Positions 34,229 through 41,227 of a stretch of 64,000 bases of DNA are shown in pieces (position 1 is the first letter of the stretch; each line of letters starts with the position of its first letter). Both the position numbers and the translations under genes were made by a program. The stretch comes from DATFDN01 sp963756545. Its GTDB lineage: Bacteria > Pseudomonadota > Alphaproteobacteria > Acetobacterales > Acetobacteraceae. The stretch lies in NCBI GenBank assembly GCA_963756545.1, contig CAVWNY010000006.1:7854-71853 (forward strand), read 5' to 3'. The notes below the pieces were generated by a model. That model was not told the origin of the DNA. It did not search any database and worked only from the letters and a program-made list of their open reading frames with translations.

Positions 34229-35703
34229 GCCGCCGGGCGGGGGCTCAGCCGACGCGGGATCAGCAGCGCCAGCATCAGCGCGGCGACGGCGAAGACGGAC
34301 GCCAGCAGATAGGCGTTGTGCAGCCCGCCGGCGAGCAGATCGACGAGGCGGTCGAGGTCTGGGCCGAGAGCGGCGCGTTCCGCCGGGTCCAGCAGCCGCT
34401 CGGCGAGCCGCCCGCCGGGGTCGGCAGGGCGGAGCGTCGCGTTCAGCACCGCCCCGCACGCCGCCGCGCCCACCGCCTGGCCGACGAAACGCAGGAACAT
34501 GACCGACGAGGTCGCCGCGCCGCGCTGGCGCCACGCGACCGCGGCCTGGATCGCGACGATGAAGGTGGTGTTGCAGAACCCCATCCCGATCCCGATGACG
34601 AAGGAGCCCGTCGTGGCCCAGACCGGCCCGCGCGCCGGGGTCAGCCCGAGCAGCAACGCGCAGCCCACCACCAACGCCGCACCCCCGAGCAGCGCCGTCG
34701 CGCGATAGGATGTCCGTAGCATGATCCGTCCCGATGCGATGGAGGCGAGCGCCCAGCTCACCGACATCGCGCCCAGCACGAGCCCGGCATCGCCGGGGCT
34801 GCGCCCCATCGCGCCCTGCACGTAGGTCGGCAGGAACGCGGCGACGCCCATCATCACCGCCCCGGTCGCGCAGCTTCCCAGACTGCCCGCGACGATGACC
34901 CGGTCGCGCCAGAGCTCGAGCGGCAGCATCGGCTCGGCGATCGTCGCCTCGTGCAGCAGAAGTGCCGACAGCGCCGCGAGGCCGCCGCCCAGCGCCCCCC
35001 ACCATGCGATCGGCGGCAGCGCGGCGCCTTGGACGAACGCCGCCATGAGGCCGCCGACGGCGGCGAGCAGCAGGAGCGAGCCCGCGACGTCCAACCGATG
35101 CCGGCGCGGCGCGACGTCCTCGTGCAGAAAGAGCCCGATCATCAGCATCGCGGCGGCCCCGATCGGCAGGTTCACCCAGAAGACGACCGGCCAACGGCCG
35201 TGTGCGACCAGGAATGCCCCGAGCGATGGTCCGACCACGGCGGAGATGCCGAATACGCTCGATACCATCCCCTGCACCCGCGCCCGCTCGGCGGGGGCGT
35301 AGATATCGCCCAGGATGGTCGCCGCACTTGGCATCACCGCCCCGGCGCCCAGGCCCTGAATCGCGCGAAACAGGACTAGCGGGATCATGCCCCAGGCGAA
35401 ACCCGATAGCGCGGAGCCCGCCAGGAACAGACCGGCTCCAAAGAAGAACACCGGCTTGCGGCCGTGGATGTCGGCGAGCCGGCCATACAGCGGGATGCTG
35501 ACCGCCTGGGTCAGCAGGTAGATGGTGAACACCCACGAGAACAGCGCGAATCCGCCCAGATCGGCGACGATGGTGGGCATGGCGGTCGCGACGATCGTGC
35601 TCTCCACCGCCGGCATGAACGTCGCCATGAGGCAGGCGGCGAGTATGGGCGTGCGATGGGAGGATAAGAAGCGTGCGGGCGTCGGGGCGGGTGCTTCGGG
35701 CAT
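34189..35703 (-). CDS. MFS drug exporter, DHA2 (EmrB/QacA-like) family
   Basis: 504 aa with about 14 hydrophobic helices. Motif A GRLADIHGRKPVFFFG, motif B-like RAIQGLGAGAVMPSA, and the antiporter motif C region GISAVVGPSLGAFLV. DHA2 members expel drugs or organic acids by proton antiport. Its C-terminus ends in a run of serines. The regulator is not adjacent; only a 20-codon frame lies upstream. Confidence 0.9.
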   Translation of the reverse strand: MPEAPAPTPARFLSSHRTPILAACLMATFMPAVESTIVATAMPTIVADLGGFALFSWVFTIYLLTQAVSIPLYGRLADIHGRKPVFFFGAGLFLAGSALSGFAWGMIPLVLFRAIQGLGAGAVMPSAATILGDIYAPAERARVQGMVSSVFGISAVVGPSLGAFLVAHGRWPVVFWVNLPIGAAAMLMIGLFLHEDVAPRRHRLDVAGSLLLLAAVGGLMAAFVQGAALPPIAWWGALGGGLAALSALLLHEATIAEPMLPLELWRDRVIVAGSLGSCATGAVMMGVAAFLPTYVQGAMGRSPGDAGLVLGAMSVSWALASIASGRIMLRTSYRATALLGGAALVVGCALLLGLTPARGPVWATTGSFVIGIGMGFCNTTFIVAIQAAVAWRQRGAATSSVMFLRFVGQAVGAAACGAVLNATLRPADPGGRLAERLLDPAERAALGPDLDRLVDLLAGGLHNAYLLASVFAVAALMLALLIPRRLSPRPAAQAPAVSPSSSSS

Positions 35704-35774
35704 GGGACGCTATCCGAGCACGCGCGCCGTCTCGTCAAGCCGGTCTCCGCGAGGGACTGGTCAGGCCGCTCCCG

Positions 35775-35837
35775 TCACACTGAAATGTCGAGCAGCCCGC
35801 CGACGCCGTCCTCGATGGTTTCCACGACGTCCGACAT
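35775..35837 (-). CDS. Possible 20-residue peptide upstream of the MFS exporter
   Basis: ATG 35837 follows GAGAGGGGAATGCG, a good ribosome site. The product MSDVVETIEDGVGGLLDISV is acidic. It ends 71 bp before the exporter start, so it could be a leader peptide. Its LLDISV end resembles the LLDMSV end of the small protein at 38708-38938. Too short to be sure. Confidence 0.3.
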   Translation of the reverse strand: MSDVVETIEDGVGGLLDISV

Positions 35838-35916
35838 CGCATTCCCCTCTCGTGCCGGAAGCTTGGCGGGAGCGGCCGGGACAGGCAAGCTCGCGCCGGC
35901 CGGAAGGGAGAGGGTC

Positions 35917-36933
35917 ATGATCCTGGACCAGCGTCTGCGCATCGGCGTGCAGACCATCCATCGGCGGACCGAGCCGGCGAGCGCCCGGTGGGAGCCGCGC
36001 ATCGACGAACTGGTATCCCTGGTCGAACTGGTGGACCGCGCCGGCTATGACTCGCTTTGGACCGGCGATCACGTCTCCTTCGCCATCCCGGTCCTCGACC
36101 CGCTGCTGCAACTCGCACAGGCGGCGGTGGTCAGCCGGCGCCTGCTGCTCGGCACCGGTGTCTACCTGCTGCCGCTGCGCCATCCCGCGCCGGTTGCCAA
36201 GCAGGTCGCCACGCTCGACCACCTGACCGAGGGACGGCTGATTTTCGGCGTCGGCGTGGGCGGCGAGTTCCCCCAGGAATACGCCGTGTGCGGCGTGCCG
36301 ATCGCCGAGCGCGGCGCGCGGCTGAGCGAGGGCGTGGAACTGCTGCGGGAGTTCTGGACCGGCGCCCCGGTCAGTCGCCAGGGCGGCTTCTATGGCGGTT
36401 TCCAGGACGTGGCGCTGCGCCCCCCGCCACGCCAGCCAGGCGGCCCGCCGATCTGGTTCGGCGGGCGGAGCAAGGCGGCGCTGAGGCGCACGGCGCGGCT
36501 GGGGGACGGGTATATTTCCTACGTCGTCACGCCGGAGATGTATGCGCGGGCACTGGCCGAGATCGAGGCGGCGGCGAGCCAGGCCGGGCGGGACTTGCAA
36601 GGCTTCGGCACCGGGCACCTGCTGTTCACCCGGCTGGATTCGAGCTTCGAGGCGGCGCTGGACGCCGCATCCGCCGCGCTGTCGGTCCGCTACGCCATGG
36701 ATTTCCGCAACCCGGCTCGCCGCTATTGCGCCCTCGGCACCCCGGCGCAGGTGGCCGAGCGTATCCGCGCGTTCCACGCGGCGGGGGTGCGGCATGTGGT
36801 GCTGGACTTCGTCGGGCCATACGAGGAGAGGGAGCGGCAGATCGATTGGTTCGCCGGGGAGGCGATGTCGCTGCTGGCGGATCTGACGACGGCGGGCGCT
36901 TACTCAGTGCCATTGCGAAATCCGCCACTATGA
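35917..36933 (+). CDS. LLM-class flavin-dependent oxidoreductase
   Basis: 338 aa from ATG 35917 after GGGAGAGGGTC. A luciferase-like barrel: RIGVQTIHRRTE, DRAGYDSLWTGDHVSF, LLLGTGVYLLPLRHP, HLTEGRLIFGVGVGGEF and RPPPRQPGGPPIWFGGRSKA. Uses FMN or F420 on an unidentified substrate. Its 3' end marks the left edge of the AT-richer island. Confidence 0.87.
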   Translation: MILDQRLRIGVQTIHRRTEPASARWEPRIDELVSLVELVDRAGYDSLWTGDHVSFAIPVLDPLLQLAQAAVVSRRLLLGTGVYLLPLRHPAPVAKQVATLDHLTEGRLIFGVGVGGEFPQEYAVCGVPIAERGARLSEGVELLREFWTGAPVSRQGGFYGGFQDVALRPPPRQPGGPPIWFGGRSKAALRRTARLGDGYISYVVTPEMYARALAEIEAAASQAGRDLQGFGTGHLLFTRLDSSFEAALDAASAALSVRYAMDFRNPARRYCALGTPAQVAERIRAFHAAGVRHVVLDFVGPYEERERQIDWFAGEAMSLLADLTTAGAYSVPLRNPPL

Positions 36934-37079
36934 CGTAAACCCTTGATTTTCGGTGCAGGCATTGCACGTCGAAATGGACCTGACCGCGAGCAGATTGATG
37001 ACTTCTTTCTTCGCGCGCACTTCGCCGCCACCACCTGTCTGTCGAAAGCCAACTTGGCCCAGAATAATTTCGGCGACTC

Positions 37080-37496
37080 TCAGCCCTTGTGTCCATGATC
37101 AAGCTGGAAGTGGGCACAGCGACGGCTCATGGCTTCGTAGGCCGTGATAGGCGTTTGGTTCATTGAATCTATATCGGCGATGCTAGAGGTGTCGATCTCT
37201 GCTTGTTGTTTGCCTGCCATCGTGACCGTTACGATTTGTTCCTTTGTAACATTGTCGCCTTTCATCGTGGATGCTGCTTCCGCAAAAAATGTAATGCCCA
37301 AATTCCTCTCTGTAGAAATGAAGTTTTCCGGCAATTTCCCGGCCAGCAGTTGGCTTGCTCGCATCTCGTATCCTGCACAATAAGCATAACCGTTTGTAGT
37401 TGATGAATTAAGATCGTCAAAAGGCGCTGAGTAGGAAGCCTGCGCTGTATGTTCCTCGCTTGGCAAATCAATCCAATAGTGGCGCTCCAGGACCAC
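37080..37496 (-). CDS. Hypothetical protein (138 aa), possibly truncated
   Basis: GTG 37496 follows an in-frame stop and has no good ribosome site. The product (GYAYCAGYEMRASQLLAGKL, RNLGITFFAEAASTMKGDNV, SIADIDSMNQTPITAYEAMS) looks like a folded protein domain without a signal peptide. The upstream 52-codon frame overlaps its start by 29 bp, so a frameshift may have split one gene. Family not recognised. Confidence 0.45.
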   Translation of the reverse strand: MVLERHYWIDLPSEEHTAQASYSAPFDDLNSSTTNGYAYCAGYEMRASQLLAGKLPENFISTERNLGITFFAEAASTMKGDNVTKEQIVTVTMAGKQQAEIDTSSIADIDSMNQTPITAYEAMSRRCAHFQLDHGHKG

Positions 37497-37626
37497 TACC
37501 CATTAGAAATGTGCAAAAAGAAACCCATCTCCAGTTTGAGATGCGCCATTTGGGGAATTTGTACAAGGAATATGGCATGGCTACGCCAGCAACGATCCAG
37601 CCCCAAGTAGGCACACTTCCCAGCAT
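37468..37626 (-). CDS. Hypothetical small hydrophobic protein (52 aa)
   Basis: ATG 37626. MLGSVPTWGWIVAGVAMPYS and WRWVSFCTFLMGSGPG suggest one or two membrane segments or a detached signal region. Overlaps the 138-aa frame in another phase. Either a real small membrane gene or the 5' part of a broken larger one. Not recognised. Confidence 0.3.
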   Translation of the reverse strand: MLGSVPTWGWIVAGVAMPYSLYKFPKWRISNWRWVSFCTFLMGSGPGAPLLD

Positions 37627-37632
37627 GTGGAA

Positions 37633-37815
37633 CTATCCCTTGCGAATGCAGCAACGGAGCAGATTACTTGAAGGACAAGATCCGACGATATCAGAGTGGC
37701 CCCGATTCGGAATGACCTGCTCGCGTTTGTGCTGGCGTACTCGCCATGACCCCAGCCGACGCATAGGAGGTTCCTTCTGGAACTTGTTCCGATATTCGCG
37801 GACAAAGGATCTCAC
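37633..37815 (-). CDS. Possible basic small protein (60 aa)
   Basis: GTG 37815 overlaps the stop of the frameshifted peptide gene (GTGA), the usual sign of coupling. FVREYRNKFQKEPPMRRLG is strongly basic; the later part looks out of frame, so this may be a decayed fragment. No family recognised. Confidence 0.25.
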   Translation of the reverse strand: MRSFVREYRNKFQKEPPMRRLGSWRVRQHKREQVIPNRGHSDIVGSCPSSNLLRCCIRKG

Positions 37816-38052
37816 TTAACAATTACATTATGCTGCGTTGGCATTCCATCCTTACCAAAGAACCGTACTGGGTTTCCCTGACGAACCGAATGGCCCTCCG
37901 GCATACCATGCTTGTCAAAGTAGTTTGTACCGATTCCCGTTGATAACAGCCTTGCCGTCGGGCATGTTTGGACCATCGCGGAATTCAATGGTCTTCGCCA
38001 TTCCCAAACTTAGAAGGAATAGAAATGCAAAAACCAGGTGGCCTCGTATCAT
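37812..38052 (-). pseudogene. Frameshifted small secreted protein
   Basis: ATG 38052 has GGAGAGG upstream. Frame 1 gives a signal peptide (MIRGHLVFAFLFLLSLGMAK) and then TIEFRDGPNMPDGKAVING before a premature stop. Shifting by one base around 37927-37935 restores IGTNYFDKHGMPEGHSVRQG and GNPVRFFGKDGMPTQHNVIV to a natural stop at 37812. Length 241 bp is 3n+1, so one extra base explains it. The FDKHGMPEG / FGKDGMPTQ halves look like an internal repeat. Confidence 0.65.
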
Positions 38053-38191
38053 CCGAATATACCTCTCCTTTGGTTTGAGGTGGATCATCGTCTCATCAAT
38101 CGGGCGGAGCGCCTCGATGTAGGCTGAAGATCAGTGGCGCTGCAAGAAACCCTGCTGATCCAGTGCGTCAGGATCGAGGAGCAATAGCGCG

Positions 38192-38593
38192 TCAGTTTAT
38201 CAATATATTCATTACTGATTTCGTTTTCATGTCATATGTACACTGAACTTCCGTATGCGCCATTGCTCCGAAGCCGTTCTGAAATTGAACTTCGTCATCA
38301 ATTAGTATAGCAACGCCATTTTTCGCGTAGTTATCTCCTGTCAAGAATGTTCCGAACGGAACCCATGTCCATTTTGGGTCGCCGTATTTGGCCATAGAAT
38401 TTGCTTTTGTTTTGCAATCCCATCGAGCGTGATCGTAGGTTGGGTTATTGTTGGCCATCTCCTCGTTATTTCTGCAGAGCGTCCAATCCGTTTTGCACGG
38501 CTTCTCTGGCGCAGTAGATGCTCCCCTATCAACTTTTGAGCCAATCCAGCCTATCACCAACAATCCGACTACGACTTTCGCGACCTTGCCCAT
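38192..38593 (-). CDS. Hypothetical exported protein (133 aa)
   Basis: ATG 38593 follows GGAG. One N-terminal hydrophobic segment (VAKVVVGLLVIGWIGSKVD) acts as signal or anchor, then a Cys-containing soluble domain (CKTDWTLC, WDCKTKANSMAKYG, QFQNGFGAMAHTEVQCTYD). Four cysteines could form two disulfides outside the cytoplasm. Resembles small secreted proteins found near mobile elements; function unknown. Codons are AT-richer than neighbours. Confidence 0.6.
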   Translation of the reverse strand: MGKVAKVVVGLLVIGWIGSKVDRGASTAPEKPCKTDWTLCRNNEEMANNNPTYDHARWDCKTKANSMAKYGDPKWTWVPFGTFLTGDNYAKNGVAILIDDEVQFQNGFGAMAHTEVQCTYDMKTKSVMNILIN

Positions 38594-38707
38594 TATGCTC
38601 CGCCTCTCGATCGGGAAGTTCGAGTAGTTTGCGATATGTGCTGGTACAAATCAAGAACATATCCGCAACAGAAATTCGAAAGAATATCCGTCCGTTTGTT
38701 GCCGGTT

Positions 38708-38938
38708 TTAGACCGACATGTCGAGCAATGATCCCCGTGGCATAATCCCGGATGGCGCAGGTGCGGCCTGTGCCGGCGGTTTCGGCGCGGAAGGCGCGGC
38801 CACCTGCGGCTGTGGGCTGAAGTCGAAGGGGCGAAGCGCCGGGCCGGGCTGCACCGTGCCGAACCCGGCCTTCAGCACGGAGGCCGAGAAGGCGGAGAGG
38901 GAGGCCGAGGACAACATGCTCAGGATCATCCAGCGCAT
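38708..38938 (-). CDS. Hypothetical Pro/Ala-rich small protein (76 aa)
   Basis: ATG 38938, 52 bp after pgk on the same strand. Hydrophobic start MRWMILSMLSSASLSAFSAS, then a Pro/Ala-rich linker (PQPQVAAPSAPKPPAQAAPA) and the tail PRGSLLDMSV. Likely membrane-anchored or exported. A plus-strand frame covers the same bases but has no ribosome site or hydrophobic start. High GC, so outside the island. Confidence 0.5.
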   Translation of the reverse strand: MRWMILSMLSSASLSAFSASVLKAGFGTVQPGPALRPFDFSPQPQVAAPSAPKPPAQAAPAPSGIMPRGSLLDMSV

Positions 38939-38990
38939 GCGTTAACAATAGGTGAACATCCGCCGGAAACGCAACGATCTCGCGCAGGCG

Positions 38991-40181
38991 TTACCCCTGA
39001 AGCGCCGCCACGCCGGGCAGGGTCTTGCCTTCCAGCCATTCCAGGAATGCTCCCCCGGCGCTGGAGACGTAGCTGAGCTGATCGATCACCCCGGCCTGGC
39101 GCAGCGCCGCGACCGTATCACCGCCGCCCGCCACGCTGCGCAGCGCGCCGCTCCGCGTGGCTTGCGCCACCGCCTCGGCGAAGGCCACGGTCGCCGCGTC
39201 GAAGGGCGGGGTCTCGAAGGCGCCGAGCGGGCCGTTCCAGACCAGGGTCCGCACGCCGGCCAGCCGGGCAATCAGGGCCGCCACGCTTGCCGGCCCCACA
39301 TCGAGGATCATCCTGTCCGTCGGCACCCGCGCGATCGGCACGGTGCTGGTCGCGATGCCGTCGGTCAGCGTAGCCGCGACCACCGCATCGACGGGCAGAA
39401 CCACTTCGCACCCGGCCTCCTTGGCACGCGCCAGAATGCCGCGCGCCGTGCCATGCATCTCGGCCTCCTGCAAGGAGCGCCCGACAGCGATTCCCTGCGC
39501 GGCCAGGAAGGTATTGGCCATTGCGCCGCCGATGACCAGCACCTCCACCTTGCCGACGAGGTTGCCGAGCAGTTCGAGCTTGGTCGAGACCTTGGCCCCG
39601 CCGACGATCGCCATCACCGGACGCAGCGGATTGCCGAGCGCGGCGTCAAGCGCCTCCAGCTCCGCCTGCATCAGCCGCCCGGCATAGGCCGGCAGCAGAT
39701 GCGCCACGCCCTCGGTGCTGGCGTGCGCGCGGTGCGCCGCCGAGAAGGCGTCGTTGACGTAGATATCGGCCAGCCTGGCCAGCTCGGCGGCAAACCCGGG
39801 ATCGTTCGTCTCCTCGCGTGCATCGTAGCGGGTGTTCTCGAGCACCACTACGTCGCCGCCGGCCATGCGCTCGACCGCCTGCTGCGCGACCACTCCGATG
39901 CAGTCCTCGGCGAAGCGCACGCGCTTGCCCAGCACCTCGCCCAGCGCCAGCGCCATCGGACCGAGCGACATCTCGGGCAGACGCTTGCCCTTGGGGCGGT
40001 CGAAGTGACTGCACACGATCACCTTGGCGCCCTTGCCGGCCAATTCCCGGATGGTGGGCGAGAGGCGCTCGATGCGCGTGAGATCGCTGATCTTGCCGTC
40101 TCGGACGGGGACGTTCAGGTCGGCGCGCAGCAGCACGCGCCGGCCCGCGACCTCCACCCCGTCCAGCGTGCGAAACGTCAC
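38991..40181 (-). CDS. pgk: Phosphoglycerate kinase
   Basis: 396 aa, full length. VLLRADLNVPVRDGKISD, SHFDRPKGKRLPEMSL, GGDVVVLENTRYDAREETND, AIVGGAKVSTKLELL and VWNGPLGAFETPPFD are the nucleotide- and phosphoglycerate-binding blocks; the late GGGDT precedes the C-terminal helix. Catalyses 1,3-bisphosphoglycerate + ADP to 3-phosphoglycerate + ATP, or the reverse. Third gene of tkt-gap-pgk, 3 bp after gap. Confidence 0.97.
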   Translation of the reverse strand: MTFRTLDGVEVAGRRVLLRADLNVPVRDGKISDLTRIERLSPTIRELAGKGAKVIVCSHFDRPKGKRLPEMSLGPMALALGEVLGKRVRFAEDCIGVVAQQAVERMAGGDVVVLENTRYDAREETNDPGFAAELARLADIYVNDAFSAAHRAHASTEGVAHLLPAYAGRLMQAELEALDAALGNPLRPVMAIVGGAKVSTKLELLGNLVGKVEVLVIGGAMANTFLAAQGIAVGRSLQEAEMHGTARGILARAKEAGCEVVLPVDAVVAATLTDGIATSTVPIARVPTDRMILDVGPASVAALIARLAGVRTLVWNGPLGAFETPPFDAATVAFAEAVAQATRSGALRSVAGGGDTVAALRQAGVIDQLSYVSSAGGAFLEWLEGKTLPGVAALQG

Positions 40182-40184
40182 GGC

Positions 40185-41198
40185 TTAGAGGCTGCCGAAC
40201 AGCGCGGCGGTGTCGGCCATGCGGTTGGAAAAGCCCCACTCGTTGTCGTACCACCCCATCACACGGGCCAGCGCGCCGTCCACCACGGCGGTCTGGGTGG
40301 CGTCGAACGAGCAGGACGCCGGGACGCCGTTGAAATCGACGCTGACGAGCTTCGCGGTGTTGTAGTCCAGGATGCCGCGCAACTCGCCTTCCGAGGCGCG
40401 CTTCATCGCCGCGTTGATCTCCTCCACGCCCGCCGGCTTGGCGAGGTTCACGTCGAGCGAGACCAGCGAGACGTTCGGTGTCGGGACGCGGATCGCGGTG
40501 CCGTCCAGCTTGCCCTTCAGCTCCGGCAGAACGAGCCCCACCGCGCGGGCGGCGCCGGTCGTGGTCGGGATGGTGGAGACGGCGGCGGCGCGGGCGCGGT
40601 GCAGATCCTGGTGCAAGGTATCGACCGTGCGCTGATCGCCCGTGTAGGCGTGGATCGTGACCATGTAGCCGCGCAGGATGCCGAAGGCCTCGTGCAGCAC
40701 CTTGGCCATCGGCGCCAGACAGTTGGTGGTGCAAGAGGCGTTGGAGATCACCGTCATGTCGCGGGTGATCGTCTTGTGGTTGACGCCATAGACGATCGTC
40801 GCGTCCACCCCGTCGGCGGGCGCCGAGACCAGCACCTTGCGCGCCCCGGCCTCAATGAGCCGCGCGGCGCTCTCCTTGCTGGTGAACAGCCCGGTGCATT
40901 CCATCGCGACGTCGATGCCCTGATAGGGCACCTTGGACGGATCGCGCTCGGCCGAGACCTTGATCGGCCCCCAGGTCCGCCCGCCGTAGCGGATCGTCAG
41001 GCTGTCGCCCGCAACCTCCACGTCGCCGGGAAAGCGGCCGTGGACGCTGTCGTACTTGAACAAGTGCGCGTTCGCCTCGGGGCTGCCGAGATCGTTGATC
41101 GCCGCCGGGACCACGTCGTCGCGTCCGCTCTCGATCATGGCGCGCAACACCAGACGTCCGATGCGGCCGAACCCGTTGATCGCGACCTTCACCGCCAT
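40185..41198 (-). CDS. gap: Glyceraldehyde-3-phosphate dehydrogenase, type I
   Basis: 337 aa. INGFGRIGRLVLRA is the NAD fold; catalytic Cys156 lies in SNASCTTNCLAPMAKVLHE. VSTIPTTTGAARAVGLVLPE and WYDNEWGFSNRMADTAAL complete the signature. Sits between tkt and pgk, a cluster shared by glycolysis/gluconeogenesis and the pentose/Calvin carbon rearrangements; no prk or rubisco gene is in the window. Confidence 0.97.
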   Translation of the reverse strand: MAVKVAINGFGRIGRLVLRAMIESGRDDVVPAAINDLGSPEANAHLFKYDSVHGRFPGDVEVAGDSLTIRYGGRTWGPIKVSAERDPSKVPYQGIDVAMECTGLFTSKESAARLIEAGARKVLVSAPADGVDATIVYGVNHKTITRDMTVISNASCTTNCLAPMAKVLHEAFGILRGYMVTIHAYTGDQRTVDTLHQDLHRARAAAVSTIPTTTGAARAVGLVLPELKGKLDGTAIRVPTPNVSLVSLDVNLAKPAGVEEINAAMKRASEGELRGILDYNTAKLVSVDFNGVPASCSFDATQTAVVDGALARVMGWYDNEWGFSNRMADTAALFGSL

Positions 41199-41227
41199 GA
41201 TCTTTTGCCCTTCTTGTTTCTTGAGGC

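Larger units (their letters stand above)
36934..38700. other. AT-richer island of small, partly decayed genes
   Basis: Base composition falls sharply: many stretches are near or below 50% GC while flanking genes are near 68%. All plausible frames run on the minus strand (38593, 38052, 37815, 37626, 37496). At least one is frameshifted. 36934-37079 and 38053-38191 hold no convincing gene. No integrase, transposase, tRNA or terminal repeat is visible, so the entry route is unknown. Confidence 0.7.

Noticed and set aside
36934..37117. Several short frames at the left edge of the island
   Set aside because: Three frames are open on the minus strand and none has a start signal or clear protein character; could not choose.
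38718..38945. 75-codon plus-strand frame
   Set aside because: The minus-strand frame over the same bases has a hydrophobic export-like start, follows pgk on its strand and is more protein-like.
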